Notes: generated from the sequence alone by a model not told the origin. A stretch of DNA of 64,000 bases from Cordilura impudica (GCA_963682025.1 OY821517.1:55710216-55774215), one strand, 5' to 3'; counted from the stretch's first letter, positions 10,949-23,326 are shown. A program made the numbers and translations.

Positions 10949-11732
10949 TATACCCTATACCACTATGTGGTTTGGGTATAATGACTTTGTGCTGCTGTTT
11001 GTAACTACCAAAAATATTTGACATAGACCCATCTTTTATTATACCGATCGAATCACTCAGAATCACTTTCTGAGCGATGTCCGTCCATCCGTCTGTCCGT
11101 CTGTGTGTCCATGTAAACTTTGTAATCAAACTACAGGTAGCAAATATTAATATATTTTGATGAAATTTGGTATATAAGCTTTTATCGGCCACAGGATGAA
11201 CGCTATTGAAATTGGTGAAATTCGGTCCATGTTCAGACCTAGTCCCCATATAAATGACCCCTATGAAATCGACATAAATTGCCATAAAATCAAAATTATC
11301 TTATAGATCTCGGTCAAATTGGGTTTGTGCATGTTTATTACTGCCATTAATCAGTAGTCCAAAAATAAACCCTATAGGACAATTTTTAGTCATAGGCCCC
11401 ATATAAAGGTGCTTCCCGATCTTCACTTAAATCTATAAAAAAAAACAAAAATATTGAACAAATATTTCTCAAATTTGGTATTTATATATTTTTGCAAAAA
11501 ATAAGTGATTGGGATCGGTCCATTTTTCGACCTAATCCCGAAATATATATAGCATCCTATATGAACTTTTTCAAAATCAAAGAAAAAAAAAAATTAATAA
11601 CAATGCCACTCAAATTTGGATTATGCTAATTTACTATATCCAATTTGTTGGGCCTAGGAGATAGGGTCTCTAAACGCATGGTATAGGGAATCGTATATTC
11701 GGTATAGACCGACTATAATTTTCTTACTTGTT
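10949..11732 (+). repeat. Family A repeat, near-complete copy
   Basis: Runs from TATACCCTATACCACTATG, through GTCCGTC-type units at 11080-11105, to GGTATAGACCGACTATAATTT and CTTACTTGTT. It carries the family ends: a TATACCC/GGGTATA hairpin at one side and a CGGTCTAGACCG-type palindrome (mutated here) followed by TTTCTTACTTGTT at the other. It is non-coding; the short frames inside are incidental. The family is probably a DINE-1/Helentron-like non-autonomous element (inference from hairpins and GTCY units). Confidence 0.75.
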
Positions 11733-12299
11733 ATACTTCGTAGTCACTTACTTTTTGGTTTTTTGATAGTTATAGGGGAAGGTCGGGAATTAGCTTTATA
11801 TGAAGCTTATAACTAGCAAATGGTCCTACACTGTTAATTTTTGTATGATATTGTGGATTTTACGACCATTTAAGTCGGTCTGATAAAGGTCATTTGTCTG
11901 TGGGCTGGGTCTGAACATTCACTGTTTTCACAACTTTGAAAAGCCTTCGTCCCTTAGCCGATAAAAGCTTATTTATTATATTTAATTAAAATATATTTTT
12001 TCAGAGAATGCCAAACTTTGGCCCCCGTAAACTTTTTAGTACTAATGTTCACAAGGGCCAAAGGTCGGCTTTTTTTTAGAAGAGCCGGAGTTAAAATATA
12101 ATTTATTAAGCAGCAAACGTAAAATTTACCTGATATTGGTTCAAGATAGAGAAGTTTCAATGAAAAAGTCGTAGGTTTTTACTTTAGTTAAACATTTTTT
12201 TATTGTCTTTTTAAATATTTCTAAATCAATTTTTATTGTAAATTTATAAAATACATATATTTTTAATCAAGAAAAATTGTTAACTATATAAAAAGAAGT
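11733..12299. other. AT-rich spacer
   Basis: No supported gene, RNA or shared repeat. Confidence 0.35.
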
Positions 12300-13790
12300 A
12301 TAACTTATTGTTAGTGTACTGAAAAACTACTTTAAATCAAACAATTTTAGTAAATATCTACAATATTAAGATATTTTCTTGTGACCGATGTAAGTTTCAC
12401 AGTTTTACCCCGATTTTGACAAAAAATGTATTACTTGAAAGGTATTTCTTTTTCGCTGTTACCCAGATTAACTGATTTTCATCGTCTGGAATATTTTTTG
12501 GAGTTATGATCGTTTACAGTTGCTACTAACACATACATAAAATTATACAATGCTATGTGTGTGTTTATTAAGTTTGTTAATGTGTTTGTGTTAATATGTT
12601 GAGTTTGTTTTCTTCAATTAAATGAGTTGAATTGTGAAGCATATATTTAGAGTCTTTATTAAATGAAAAAATAAAATTTCCTAGAATTTGCACTCGAATT
12701 TCGAGTTCTGGTATCTGCTAGTTTCTTCTAAATGGCCTTGATTTTCATCTTCTAGAAGTTGTTTAGCTTCTTCGTCTTATTCAATAGAGGTAGTTTTTAA
12801 TTTTTGTCGAATGTTGGACATTTCTGGATCCGAAGTGCACAACAAAATAGAGATAAGCTCTTCATTAGAGCAACATCTGGACATTTTTTTTTGTGTTGTG
12901 CTCGCGAAAGAATCTGTGGTCTTCGTTCCTTTTTTCTTGCGCTTCTTCAGTTAGATCTCCTATTGGTAGCATATTGTTTTGAATTATTTGTTCCTTATGG
13001 CACTAAATTTTATGAACTGTGGATGGCATTTATCTCCAAAAGTATTTTTCGTTATAAAGTATAGCTGTTTTCTTGACGTACTCTCCAAATTGTTTTGCAT
13101 TTATCTTTCTGCTGCATCCTAGAACTTGTAATATGATTTTGAATCGTCTTATTAATTCATGATCTGCACCTGTGATAGATGCTGCAGTTTCTGGATCGGA
13201 AAAAATCTCCTTGCAGTATTTCCATCATTTCAGTTTCCTTCCCCTTGTTTTGGTTGGTCTATTAAGAGTCCTAGCTGTAGATATTTTTCTTGAATTTGTT
13301 CTTTTTTGCTTTTTTCTTTATTTTCTTTGTTTTTTCTCACTGTTTCGCATAACGGACCAAACTCCAAATCATACACAATTTAAGGATATGCTCCGTAAAA
13401 CGCATTCTAGCATGAAGAGGGGACATTTCAAATTCGTAGGCTTCCTTAAAACTGTCGTTTTGTGGTGGCGGTTGGCTTAATTAAATTGATGTCTTTTGGC
13501 ATATAATGCAGCTTGACGATGACTTTGTTTCGGTTAAAGCTTGTGCAACTTTTCCATCAATCGTTGTGAGACACATTTTAAAATTTACTTCAATGTCTTG
13601 GTCATCAAATTTAAATATTACTGGTTAAAGTTCTTTAATTTGATCTTTTATTTTTTGTACTTCTTCAGTTACGAATCTTTGGTTTCCTTTTTGAATGCAA
13701 ATTTTATTGGTCTGCAATACTTTGTTGAAGAAGTGTCAACTCTACCGTTTCCTTTTGCTGTCAGTATAAAAAACAAATAAACTCACGCAA
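12300..13790 (-). pseudogene. RAG1/Transib-like transposase remnant, copy 1 (middle to C-terminus)
   Basis: Minus-strand reading from about 13790 gives, across frameshifts: STKYCRPIKFAFKKETK, TTIDGKVAQALTETKSS, a C-x2-C (SCIIC), MSPLHARMRFTEHILKL, DPETAASITGADHELIRRF, KINAKQFGEYVKKTAILY, then LPIGDLTEEAQEKRN and RFFREHNTKK, LCTSDPEMSNIRQ. The EKRN..RFFREHN block resembles the RAG1 region around its catalytic Glu, and the C-x2-C resembles the RAG1 zinc-binding pair. Placement in the Transib/RAG1 superfamily is my inference from recalled motifs. The gene is split near its 3' end by a family B Helitron at 12357-12721. Confidence 0.65.
12357..12721 (+). mobile_element. Family B Helitron copy 3, complete
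   Basis: 365 bp, A|TCTACAATATTAAGATA at the left, then GCACTCGAATTTCGAG hairpin and CTGCTAG|T at the right. It is inserted in the RAG1-like remnant without target duplication. Confidence 0.78.
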
Positions 13791-13824
13791 AAAAAATACA
13801 CCGGTCTGACCAACTTTGTATTCA

Positions 13825-13957
13825 TAACACACAGACGGACGGAGGTACATCGTTAAATCGACTCAGAGAGTGATTTTGAGTTGATCCGTATAATAAAAGA
13901 TGGGTATAGCTCCAATATCAGGGCAAACTCATTATACACTAACAACATAGTGTAAAA
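13825..13957 (-). repeat. Family A fragment
   Basis: Short piece with ACACAGACGGACGGAG, AAATCGACTCAGAGAGTGA and a terminal TATACACT...AGTGTA hairpin. Only the hairpin-proximal end is present. Confidence 0.6.
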
Positions 13958-14439
13958 CTTTTGTATTCATAAATTTTGCACAGAATATCTCACTTGGGTC
14001 AGAAAAATTGTTCTGGTGCACACCTGCGGAAACTGGTGGGTATACAATGGGGTATAGGAGTGTAGGGGAGGGTTCGGACTACAGAAGAGTTCAAGATTTT
14101 TTTGATTGCTTTTGATGGGCAGTTATTCTCTATTAAGTAGTAAATTTTCGGGAAATTTGGACCTTTTAAATTTTTTTTTTAGTTTCTAAACTAAAATTTT
14201 TGTTAACGGTAATTAATAGCTAAGAAGTTACAAAATTATAAAAAATTCATTTTACTTTAAAATCTCTTAAAACAAAAAAGTTACAGTCATTTAAAAATTA
14301 AAATTTAGAAAATTTTTAATTTTAGCAAAATACTGAGAAAGTCCATTTTCGAAGACCCTGTTCGCTGTGATATAGTTGAAATAGAGTCGCAACTTTTTGG
14401 CTCCCGGGGTTCACTGGTATTTACTTTCAAATGAATAAC
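13958..14439. other. AT-rich spacer
   Basis: No supported gene. It may include the 5' part of the following mariner-type element, but I could not find its terminal repeat. Confidence 0.35.
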
Positions 14440-15165
14440 ATAACTTTAAAATCGGTAACCATAAAAAAAATGATTTTTGGTCGCCTTCTCAAAATATCGT
14501 CCAGAGTGCGCCGGTCTCAAAACATTCAAGGTGGAGATAGGAATGCTGTGAAGAACACAGAAGCAAAATAGCGTACCAAAAAATTAAAAAATTTTCGAAA
14601 AATTCAATTGCTGCATCATGAACGACGAGACGTACGTTTTGTCCGACTTTCGCAGCTTCTAGGTCGGGAATTTTACACTACAGGCTGGCGGGGGTATGTA
14701 GACGAAAAATTTAAGTCTCAAAAACAATCAAAATTTTCTCGCAAGTTCCTGGTATGGCACGCTATTTGCAGTTGTGGCGAAAGGAGCAAGCTTTCGTAAC
14801 CACGGAAACAATTAACTCGGATATATATATTCAAGAATGCTTGGAGACAAGACGATGTTTTCACTTTCTTTTGGCCTGATCTAGCTTCTGGCCATTACAG
14901 TAAAGTGGCCTTGGAGTGGTAGTCCAAAAATAATGTATTTTTGCTGCCTCGAGAAGCAAATCCTCCAAACTGTTCAGAGCTCAGACCAATTGAAAGATAC
15001 TGGGCTTTGGTCAAAAGAGGAATCAAGGCAACGAACAATATGGCCAGGAATGTTAAAGATTTCCAAGGAAAATGGACCTCAGCAGCTCGAAAGGTGTCAG
15101 ATAACACAATAAAATCGCTGATGGAAGGGTTGCCAAAAAAATTAAAAAATTTTATAAAATAAAAA
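14440..15165 (+). pseudogene. Tc1/mariner transposase remnant, DD37E-type, copy 1
   Basis: Readable blocks: CIMNDETYVLSDF (about 14613-14655, first catalytic Asp), LLGREFYTTGW, KQSKFSRKFLVWHAICSCG, FWPDLASGHYSK (second Asp), and PREANPPNCSELRPIERYW (Glu). I count 37 residues between WPD and the Glu of PIE, giving DD37E. The final frame 14941-15162 ends KLKNFIK and a stop, the natural C-terminus. Frameshifts near 14660 and 14800 and a stop in the LEW|S segment kill it. A second copy holding only the N-terminal part is at 48795-49185. Confidence 0.75.
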
Positions 15166-15316
15166 TTATGGATAACATCCAAACACACAGTAATAACAAA
15201 AATACGATTTTAAAATGGGTTTCATTTTTTAAATCAAAATATTAGTTCAGCAGATTTTTCGAATTTTGTGATGGATAATTTTTTCAAACGCAGTTTTTAC
15301 TAGGCCGGAATAGTGA

Positions 15317-15890
15317 AACCTCCAAAGGGTTTGGCGTTCTTATATTTTATATTTTTTCCTTATCATAATTATCATATTTATCACTCAAACAGCTAAATAT
15401 TAATATAATAAGTCTTAACTACAATTGGTTCTTGAGTTATAGCTGAAAAACTAAGCATACAGTCATCAAGATAAGGAAAAAATAAAAAAAGTTTGGCCTG
15501 AGAAAAGTCAAAGGTATTCAAATATGTACAATTTTGTTTAACGTGAACTGTTGTAAGTTAAGGGCGCTAAAAGGCACTAAAAAGGAAATATGAAAACCAC
15601 AAATTTAGTGTTAAATGGAAACAATGCGCTTTCTTGCGAAAACCGGTAATTTAGCATCGCTGCAAATAAGTTTGTAGTTGGATAGGCTCTAACACTAAAT
15701 CGAAGATTATACCACCTTTTCGAAGATTTCACTTAAACAGGTAATGAAAAGACTGTGATAAAGTATTTTGCTTGATACTAAATCTGTGGTTGTCTGGAAT
15801 AACCGCGTCAGTTTTGAGTTAACGATGCCAAATATATTAATTTTTAAAGCTCTTTACATGTGTTAAAATAAAAAAAAAAAAAAAAAAATA
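15317..15890 (+). repeat. Repeat R1, partner at 23708-25135
   Basis: Shares CCTCCAAAGNGTTTGGCGTTCT, CATAATTATCATATTTATCACTCA, GAGTTATAGCTGAAAA, TGTACAATTTTGTTTAACGTG, GCGCTAACACTAAATCGAAGATT and CTGTGATAAAGTNTTTTGCTTGAT with 24552-25135. Its last 130 bases (TCTGTGGTTGTCTGGAATAACCGCG to TTGACCATTT) match 23708-23850 instead. It is non-coding and the family is unknown. Confidence 0.7.
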
Positions 15891-16996
15891 TTGACCATTT
15901 TACAAAACTTAAATACTTTATCAGCTACAATAAATTAATTAAAACAAGTAAGAAATTATAGTCGGTCTAGACCGACTATACGATACCCTATACCATGGTT
16001 AGAAACCCTATCTCTCCGGTCCAACTAATTCGATATGGAAAATAAGCATAAACCAAATTTGAGTGGCATGGTATTATTTATTTTGGCTACAGATATGAAA
16101 AAGTTCATATCGGATGCTATATTTATATGGGGACTAGGTCGAAATATGGACCGATCCTGACCATAAAGTCACTTATATTTTCAAAAAATATTTATATACA
16201 AACCAAATTTGAGAAAAATCTGTGCAAGCAGCTCTATATGGGGCCTATGACTAAGAATGGTCCTATAGGGATTCCTTTTGGACTACTGATTAATGGATAT
16301 AATAAACACATACAGACCCAATTTGACTGAGATCTATATGATAATTTGGATCTTATGGCGATTTATGTCGATTTCTTAGGGATCATTTGTATGAGGACTA
16401 GGTCTGAAAATGGACCGATTTTCACCAATTTCAACAGCGATCATGCAAGGGCCGATAGAACCTTATATACTTAATTTTATTAAAATACTAGCTGTTTTTA
16501 CCCGGTCTTGCCCGGAATAAAAAGGCCTTTGACTTGAAAAATGGTTCACTATGCTTACCAGGCGCTGAGTACTTAGTTCCCAATTAAAAAATTCCCCAAT
16601 AAAATGAACTTTCTCCCCAAAAAATTGTATGGGCAGTAAATTCATTTTTTATTTCAATTAAAATTAAGATGCTGCAGCAAAAAAGCTTCAAAAATAAGCG
16701 GCGTAACCGCTTTAAGTTTTTTTTTCAGTTTATTTATAAACATCAAATATAACGGAATGGTTCGCAAATTAAAGGAATCGGAACTTTTAAAAATTGAATT
16801 ACTTCATTCAATAAGTGATCATCATTGAGCAGAGACATCAAATTCAAGTTTCAGAAATGAAAGACTAATGCGACGTTTAATATTGTGTCGCAAGGTTTCT
16901 TTAAGCAACTGCTTATAGTATATGTGTGGCCTCTTTTGATCAACAGGTAATTATTTCACATACATAGATAAAATTTATCATACGACATTTCACTAT

Positions 16997-17775
16997 GCTG
17001 TGTTCCGCGAGCGAGTCGCGTCCGCTTCCGCGCGTTTGGCAGCCACACCCGTGCTGCCGCGCAGTTGTTGTCAACTTATTTTAATCGCCAAAATATATTT
17101 TTCAGATCATTGCAATATTTTAGCTGAGCTGTGTTCCGCGAGCGCGTCGCGTCCGCATCCGTCGCGTCCGCGTCCGCGCGCCGCTTCCTCGCAGCTACTA
17201 CCCGTGCTGCCGCTTAGTTTTCGTTAACTTATTTTAATTCCTAAAACATATTTTTTAAAGCATTGCGATATTTTAGCTGAGCTGCGTTCCGAGAGCGCGT
17301 CGCATCCGAGTCCGCGGTCGCGCGCCGCGTCGCGTCCGCGCGCCTCGCGCCGCTTCCTCGCAGCTACTACCAGTGCTGCCGCTTAGTTCTCGTTAACTTA
17401 TTTTGATTCCTAAAACATATTTTTTTTTATAGCATTGCGATATTTTAGCTGAGCTGTGTTCCGAGAGCGCGTCGCGTCCGATTCCGCGCGCCTCGCGCCG
17501 CTTCCTCGCAGCTACTACCCGTGCTGCCGCTTAGTTCTCGTTAACTTATTTTAATTCCTAAAACATATTTTTTAGAGCATTGCGATATTTTAGCTGAGCT
17601 GTGTTCCAAGAGCGCGTCGCGTCCGCATCCGTCGCGTCCGAGTCCGCGGTCGCGCACCGCGCGCCGCTTCCGCGCGTTTGGCAACCACACCTGTGCTGCC
17701 GCGCAGCTGTTGCCAACTTATTTTAATTGTCAAAATATATTTTTCAGATCATTCCGATATTCAGGCTAAGCTGTA
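16997..17775. repeat. GC-rich, CpG-dense tandem array in the Helitron
   Basis: Units begin GCTGTGTTCCGCGAGCG at about 16999, 17130, 17280, 17454, 17599 and (degenerate) 17770, a period of 130-175 bases. Each has a CpG-dense half (GCGTCGCGTCCGC runs) and an AT-rich half (AACTTATTTTAATTCCTAAA...GATATTTTAGCTGA). Unit length varies through gain or loss of CGCGTCCG blocks. Confidence 0.85.
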
Positions 17776-18009
17776 TTCCCCGTGCACATAGCTTCCGCGC
17801 AATGAAATGATGCTATTGAAAAGAATACTCATTTTAAATGCATTTATTGTAGGACATATATTGAGAGCAGTATGCAAACGTTTACTAAAATAAATATTTA
17901 ACAAAATTCATTAAATAAAAATATGTAAAAATTTAAGAATGAATTTGGGGAGTAAGTTCAATTTTTATTTCGATTAAAAATGGCGAATTTGTTTAAGTTT
18001 GGGGAATTT

Positions 18010-19030
18010 GTTCACCGTGTAGTTATTTCCCTGTAAACCAAATTTCAGAGAAATCCGTTGAAAAGTACAAATTTGTATAGGGAAGAAATATACCACACAA
18101 CAAAATATGAATTTTATATGAAACTTGGGCGTAAAAGTAGGCGTGGTCGGTAAAAATCATATGACGACCTTCCCTGGAATATGTACTCAATTTCGGAGAA
18201 AGCCATTGAAAAATTAAAGTTTGTATAGCAATCAAATAAAGAAACAAATAAAAGGATAAAATAAGTTTTATATACATAGAAGTTGGCGCAAAGTAGGCGT
18301 GACCTGTAAGAAGCATATGGTGACCTTCCCTACAGTATAGAGATCGTGTGACCAAATTTTAGACATCCCTTGAAAAATAAAAATTTCTATAGTGCACAAA
18401 TATACCAAAAAACAGAAAATTAATTTTGTATAAAAAGTGGGCGTAGAAGTAGGCGTGGCCGGCAAGAATCATATGGCGACCTCTCTGGAGTACAGAGATC
18501 GTGTGTAGCAAATTTCAGAGAAATCCGTTTAAAAAAAAAATTGTGTAGAGAACAAATGTACGAAAAAACAGAATATGAATTGTATACAAAAAGTGGGCGT
18601 AACAGTAGGCGTGACCGGTACGAAGAATATGTCGACCTTCCCTGGAGCAGAGAGATCGTGTGTACCCAATTTCAGAGAAATCCGTTGAAAAATAAAAATT
18701 TGTATAGCGAACAAATATACCAAAATACAGAAAATGAATTGTATATAAAAAGTGGGCGTAAAAGTAGGCGTGGTCGATAAAAAGTATATGGTGACCTTAG
18801 TTGGAATACAGGGATCGTGTTTACCGAATTTCAGAGAAATCTGTTAACAAATAAAAATTTGTATAGTGGACAAATATGAATAAAACAGAAAATGAATTTT
18901 ACATAAAAAGTGGGCGTAAAAGTAGGCGTGGCCGGTAAAAAGTATACGGCGACCTTTCCTGGGGTATAGAGATCGTGTGTACAAAATTTCAGGAAAATCC
19001 GTTGAAAAATAAAAATTTGTATAGCGGTCA
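18010..19030. repeat. Tandem array with GGGCGTAAAAGTAGGCGTGG units
   Basis: About six to seven diverged units of 140-155 bases, each with AATTTCAGAGAAATCCGTTGAAAA, a TAGNGAACAAATAT stretch, AGTGGGCGTAAAAGTAGGCGTG and CGACCTTCCCTGGA. It ends in an (ACAA)n run at 19026-19062. No protein-coding feature is convincing. Arrays with the same CCACGCCCA flavour occur at 40230, 46590 and 61370. Confidence 0.8.
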
Positions 19031-19296
19031 AACAAACAAACAAACAAACAAACAAACAAACAAAAAATTAATTTTATATATATAGATATTTATATTTGCG
19101 ACCTGTAGTTTGATTACAAGATTTACCTGGACACACAGACGGACGAACGGACGGAGATCGCTAAATCAACTCAGAAAGTGATGGTGAGTCGATCTCGGTA
19201 TAATAAAAGATGGGTCTAGGTCAAATATTTTTGGTATTACAAACAGCAGCACAAAGTCATTATACCCAAACCACATAGTGGTATAGGGTATAAAAA

Positions 19297-20026
19297 TAGT
19301 TATGATATAAATGGATCTAATCTGATTAAGATTAAATTTTATTAAATATTTTTTATTTTATTTTTATTATTATTATATATTAGTTTAATTGTTATTACAA
19401 ATATATAAAAAATAATTTTTCAACATTTCTATAAAAAAAAAAATATTATTTTTTTTCCTGAGGTTAACATATTGAGGGTATTACAGTATCGAAGGTATGA
19501 AATTTTAGTTAGGTATGTTACATACCGCCGGGAAGTTTAATTTGTCTAGTTTCTCAGTATACGTTTTATTTTTAAGGTTTTAGAAACACTGACACACTAA
19601 TAGGAAAAAATTCAAATTAGTGCATATGGTAAAAATTTAAAAATCGTTGTCTTGGTAACAAAAAATTTTTTTTATGATAGATATCCCACTCGCATCCCAC
19701 TAAGCGACCAAAAAGATCTTAAAGGAAAAACCATAAGCTTTCTTTTGAGCAAAAAAAGGACGTTTTTTTTGAAAAAAAGTTAAAAAAAAATTTTTTGATT
19801 TTGCAAAAAAGAGTCACAAATTTTGTTTTTATTTTTTTAAATTTTTTCTTCCGTAAGACTGAAGAACTAGTTATCTAAACTATGTGGGACAAATTTTGCT
19901 AAGGACAATGGTAAATAGTTACATGGAGTTACAGAGAGTTCTTGACCGAACTTGTTGAAAAATTGTGTCTAAACTACTATACAAAAGTTGGGTCACTTGA
20001 CATGAACGCCCCATACATATAAGGTT
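19297..20026. other. AT-rich spacer
   Basis: Long A and T runs; no supported feature. Confidence 0.35.
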
Positions 20027-20732
20027 TTTATACCCTATACCACTATGTGGTTTGGGTATAATGACTTTGTGCTGCTGTTTGTAACAACCAAAAATATTTG
20101 ACCTAGACCCATCTTTAATTATACCGATCGAATCAGAATCACTTTTTGAGTTGATTTAACAATGTCCGTCCGTCCGTCCGTCTGTGTGTCCATGTAAAGC
20201 TTGTAATCAAACTGCAGGTCGCAAATATGAATATATTTTGATGAAATTTAGTATGTAAGCTTTTATATGAAATCGACATAAATTGCCATAAGATCCAAAT
20301 TGTCATATAGATCTTACTCAAATTGGGTTTGTATGCGTTCATTACATCCACTAATGAGTAGTCCAAAAATGATCCCTTTGGCCCCATATAGAGCTGCTTC
20401 CCGATCTTCACTTAAATATATTAAAAAACAAAAATATTGCACTAATTCTTCTCAAATTTTGTTTGTATATATATATTTGCAAAATACAAAAGACTTTACC
20501 AAACATGATCAGGATCGGTCCATTTTTAGACCTAGTACCCATATAGATATAGAATCCGATATGAACTTTTTCATATCTGCAGCCAAAAAAAATTAATAAA
20601 AATCCCACTCAAATTTGGTTTTTGCTTATTTTCAATGTCCAGTTAGTTGGGCCTAAGAGATAGGGTTTCTAAACGCATGGTATAGGGTATCGTATAGTCG
20701 GTCTAGACCGACAATAATTTTCTTACTTGTTT
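20027..20732 (+). repeat. Family A repeat, complete copy
   Basis: Starts TATACCCTATACCACTATG, carries GTCCGTCCGTCCGTC (20163-20177) and ends AGTCGGTCTAGACCGAC, TTTTCTTACTTGTTT. It forms an inverted pair with 21506-22276. Confidence 0.8.
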
Positions 20733-21002
20733 TTGTTTACACTAGAGTATTTTATGACGTTTTTACTGCATAATTAAAGATTAAATCCATTAAGTAAAAG
20801 CATAATAATAATAATAATAAGCATTAACGTAAACAAGTGCAAAAAATTAGGCGCAAACCCTACTGGGATATTAAGTGAAAATGTAAAAGGAATCATACTT
20901 CATTTGCGTTTTCTGTTATAAATTTTAATCAAAAATCATTTTATGAGTCAGAAGTTTAAAAAAAATTTCAAACTGAATTAATGTGTGATTTTTATTTTTA
21001 AA

Positions 21003-21180
21003 ATGGATCAACAACGGTAGCAAACTTCAATTGACATTCGTGAGCTTATCATAAGACACCAAAAAATGTAAAATGGATAAGAGAGATTGGAACAATGTTC
21101 AGAAAATTTGTTAGAAGCAATAAAAAATTTCAAGATGTTGCAAGCAGACCAAAACGAGTAAGAGTTTTATATTGGGTTAT
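21003..21180 (+). pseudogene. Possible Tc1-like transposase N-terminus fragment
   Basis: SIDIRELIIRHQK followed, after a stop and frameshift, by WIREIGTMF and NKKFQDVASRPKRVR resembles the helix-turn-helix start of Tc1-like transposases. Nothing recognisable follows. The call is weak. Confidence 0.35.
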
Positions 21181-21505
21181 GCGAAACCTTTGATACCCTC
21201 CATCCTGGTTTTACGTTCACATTAATATCTGGACCAGTGTTGCCAGTTTAGGGGATTTTGCCCTATATCTAGGGGATTTTTTTTGTTTGGGGGAAATTTT
21301 AGGGGGTAAACATTAGTTCGGGGAAAATTTAGAGGCTAAAAAATAGAGAATTGGACAATATTTGAAGAGCTGTTTTTTAGAAAAATATATTCTTACTCCT
21401 ATAATATGCAACCAATCAATTTTGAAAATATTTGTTACGAAAAATAAAAATAACACAGTTAAAAAAAAAAAAATGACATTTCTAGCATAGTAAAATGAAA
21501 AAAAA

Positions 21506-22276
21506 AACAAGTAAGAAAATTATAGTCGGTCTAGACCGACTATACGATACCCTATACCATGCGATTAGAAACCCTATCTCTTAGGCCCAACTAACTGGAC
21601 ATTGAAAATAAGCAAAAACCAAATTTGAGTGGGATTTTTATTAATTTTTTTGGCTGCAGATATGAAAAAGTTCATATCGGATGCTATATCTATAAAGGGA
21701 CTAGGTCCAAAAATGGACCGATCCTGATCATGTTTGGTAAAGTCTCTTGTATTTTGCAAAAATATGTACAAACAAAATTTGAGAAGAATCAGTGCAATAT
21801 TTTTGTTTTTTAATAGATTTAAGTGAAGATCGGGAAGCAGCTCTATATGGGGTCAAAGGGATCATTTTTGGACTACTCATTAGTGGATGTAATGAACGCA
21901 TACAAACCCAATTTGAGTAAGATCTATATGACAATTTGGATCTTATGGCAATTTATGTCGATTTCATATGGGTAATTTGTATGGGGGCTAGGTCTGAACA
22001 TAGACCGATTCTCACCAATTTCAATAGCGTTCATCCCATGGCCGACAAAATTTCATCAAAATATATTCATATTTGCGACCTGCAGTTTGATTACAAGCTT
22101 TACATGGACACACAGACGGACGGACGGACGGACGGACATTGTTAAATCAACTCAGAAAGTGATTCTGATTCGATCGGTATAATTAAAGATGGGTCTAGGT
22201 CAAATATTTTTGGTTGTTACAAACAGCAGCACAAAGCCATTATACCCAAACCACATAGTGGTATAGGGTATAAAAA
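21506..22276 (-). repeat. Family A repeat, complete copy
   Basis: Begins ACAAGTAAGAAAATTATAGTC with the AGTCGGTCTAGACCGACT palindrome, has GACGGACGGACGGACGGAC at 22118-22136, and ends in the TATACCC...GGGTATA hairpin. Read in reverse it is very close to 20027-20732 over most of its length. Confidence 0.82.
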
Positions 22277-22389
22277 TAATAAAATATATGATCAAAAATA
22301 TAAAAAAGCTAAGGGAAATAGATGATGAGTTTAAAGGAATATATAACGGAGTAAGGTCAACGCAAAAAATATAAAATAGTATTATTTAA

Positions 22390-23326
22390 ATTTTAGATTG
22401 GCTATGGCCAGACGCGCATAAATCATTTTGTAGTTATTGCAAAAGCATAATGTTGGCACACAAAAAAAACCTTATTATGAATAAGAATTCGCAAATTTTT
22501 TTAAACCCACTATAACAAATGCACGAAAAATTGCAGAGCTAAGAGTTGCCGCATTTGTATCCGAACATTGTTCTATCAACAGTATTGACCATCTAGCAGA
22601 TGTAATAAAACAATTAGGAGAATAATCAAAAAGTCTAAAGGATATTCGACTCCACAGAACTAAATGTGCTGCTTTAATAAAAAACGTTATGTCACCAGCA
22701 TTTTCACGAAAAACTTTTGGAAGATTTAGGAGGCAGCTATTACTCTTTAATAACTGATAAAAGTACATCCATCGACAACAGGAAAATACTTTGTATTATG
22801 ATTAAATATATCAATATGCAAAAAGGTTACATCATGACAACTCTGTATAGATTGATCGAGATTGAAAGTGGAACATCTGAAGCTATTACTAAATCTATAC
22901 AAAATATGCTGGAATCAGACGGAATCCATATAATGAGATTACTTGGTATAGGAGTTGATAGAGCCAATGAAATGGTTGAATAATATAATTCATTAAGCAG
23001 TATATTAAAGGATATGGCAATGAATACTAAATCTTCAGAATTAGAATTTAAATCCGGGACACAATTGGTCGGTTTTGCCATAGCACCCACCAAAAGGCAA
23101 ATTGAATATTGTGCTATCTATAGATTGATTGCAGATAAAAATCCACCAAAAATAAATAAACTAAGCGTATCCTGGTGGTTAACTAGATATGGTGAAATTG
23201 AGAAAATTTTAGAGCAGAGGAAAGCATTGGAGCTTTATTTCAAATTGGCGTCTTCGCAGGAAAAATGCCACCCTGCTTCAATTTTATCGCAATTGTATAC
23301 TAATGAAAATAAGCTATCTATACTAA
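22390..23326 (+). pseudogene. hAT-family transposase remnant
   Basis: A BED-finger-like start (WPDAHKSFCSYCKSIMLAHK, about 22405) is followed after stops by EDLGGSYYSLITDKSTSID (22717-22790), the hAT segment with the first catalytic Asp. Next comes GIGVDRANEMVE, then at 23014-23325 WWLTRYGEIEKILEQRK and EKCHPASILSQLYTNENKL, which match the middle of hAT transposases as I recall them. The C-terminal dimerisation domain is absent. The gene is cut by a family B Helitron at 23327, and the last residues of the frame ending at 23367 are Helitron sequence. Confidence 0.7.

Larger units (their letters stand above)
16488..19086 (-). mobile_element. Non-autonomous Helitron, 2.6 kb
   Basis: On the minus strand it starts A|TCTATATATATAAAATTAAT and ends CCGGGCAAGACCGGGT...CAGCTAG|T, with a GC hairpin just before CTAG. 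It sits exactly between A and T inside a family A copy with no target duplication. No transposase is coded. The interior consists mainly of a GC-rich tandem array (16997-17775) and a second tandem array with GGGCGT units (18010-19030). The terminal motif matches the Helitron at 61243-63288, which does carry helicase sequence. Confidence 0.82.
15943..19296 (-). repeat. Family A repeat, split by a 2.6-kb Helitron
   Basis: The left part 15943-16487 begins ACAAGTAAGAAATTATAGTC with the CGGTCTAGACCG palindrome. The right part 19087-19296 resumes at TTTATATTTGCGACC and ends in the TATACCC...GGGTATA hairpin. The two parts are contiguous in intact family members such as 21506-22276, so the intervening 16488-19086 is an insertion. 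Confidence 0.8.

Noticed and set aside
18023..19059. Series of 64-110-codon minus frames with repeated FYTKLIFCF-like segments
   Set aside because: The repetition comes from the underlying tandem array in a Helitron, not from a repeat protein; frames shift from unit to unit.
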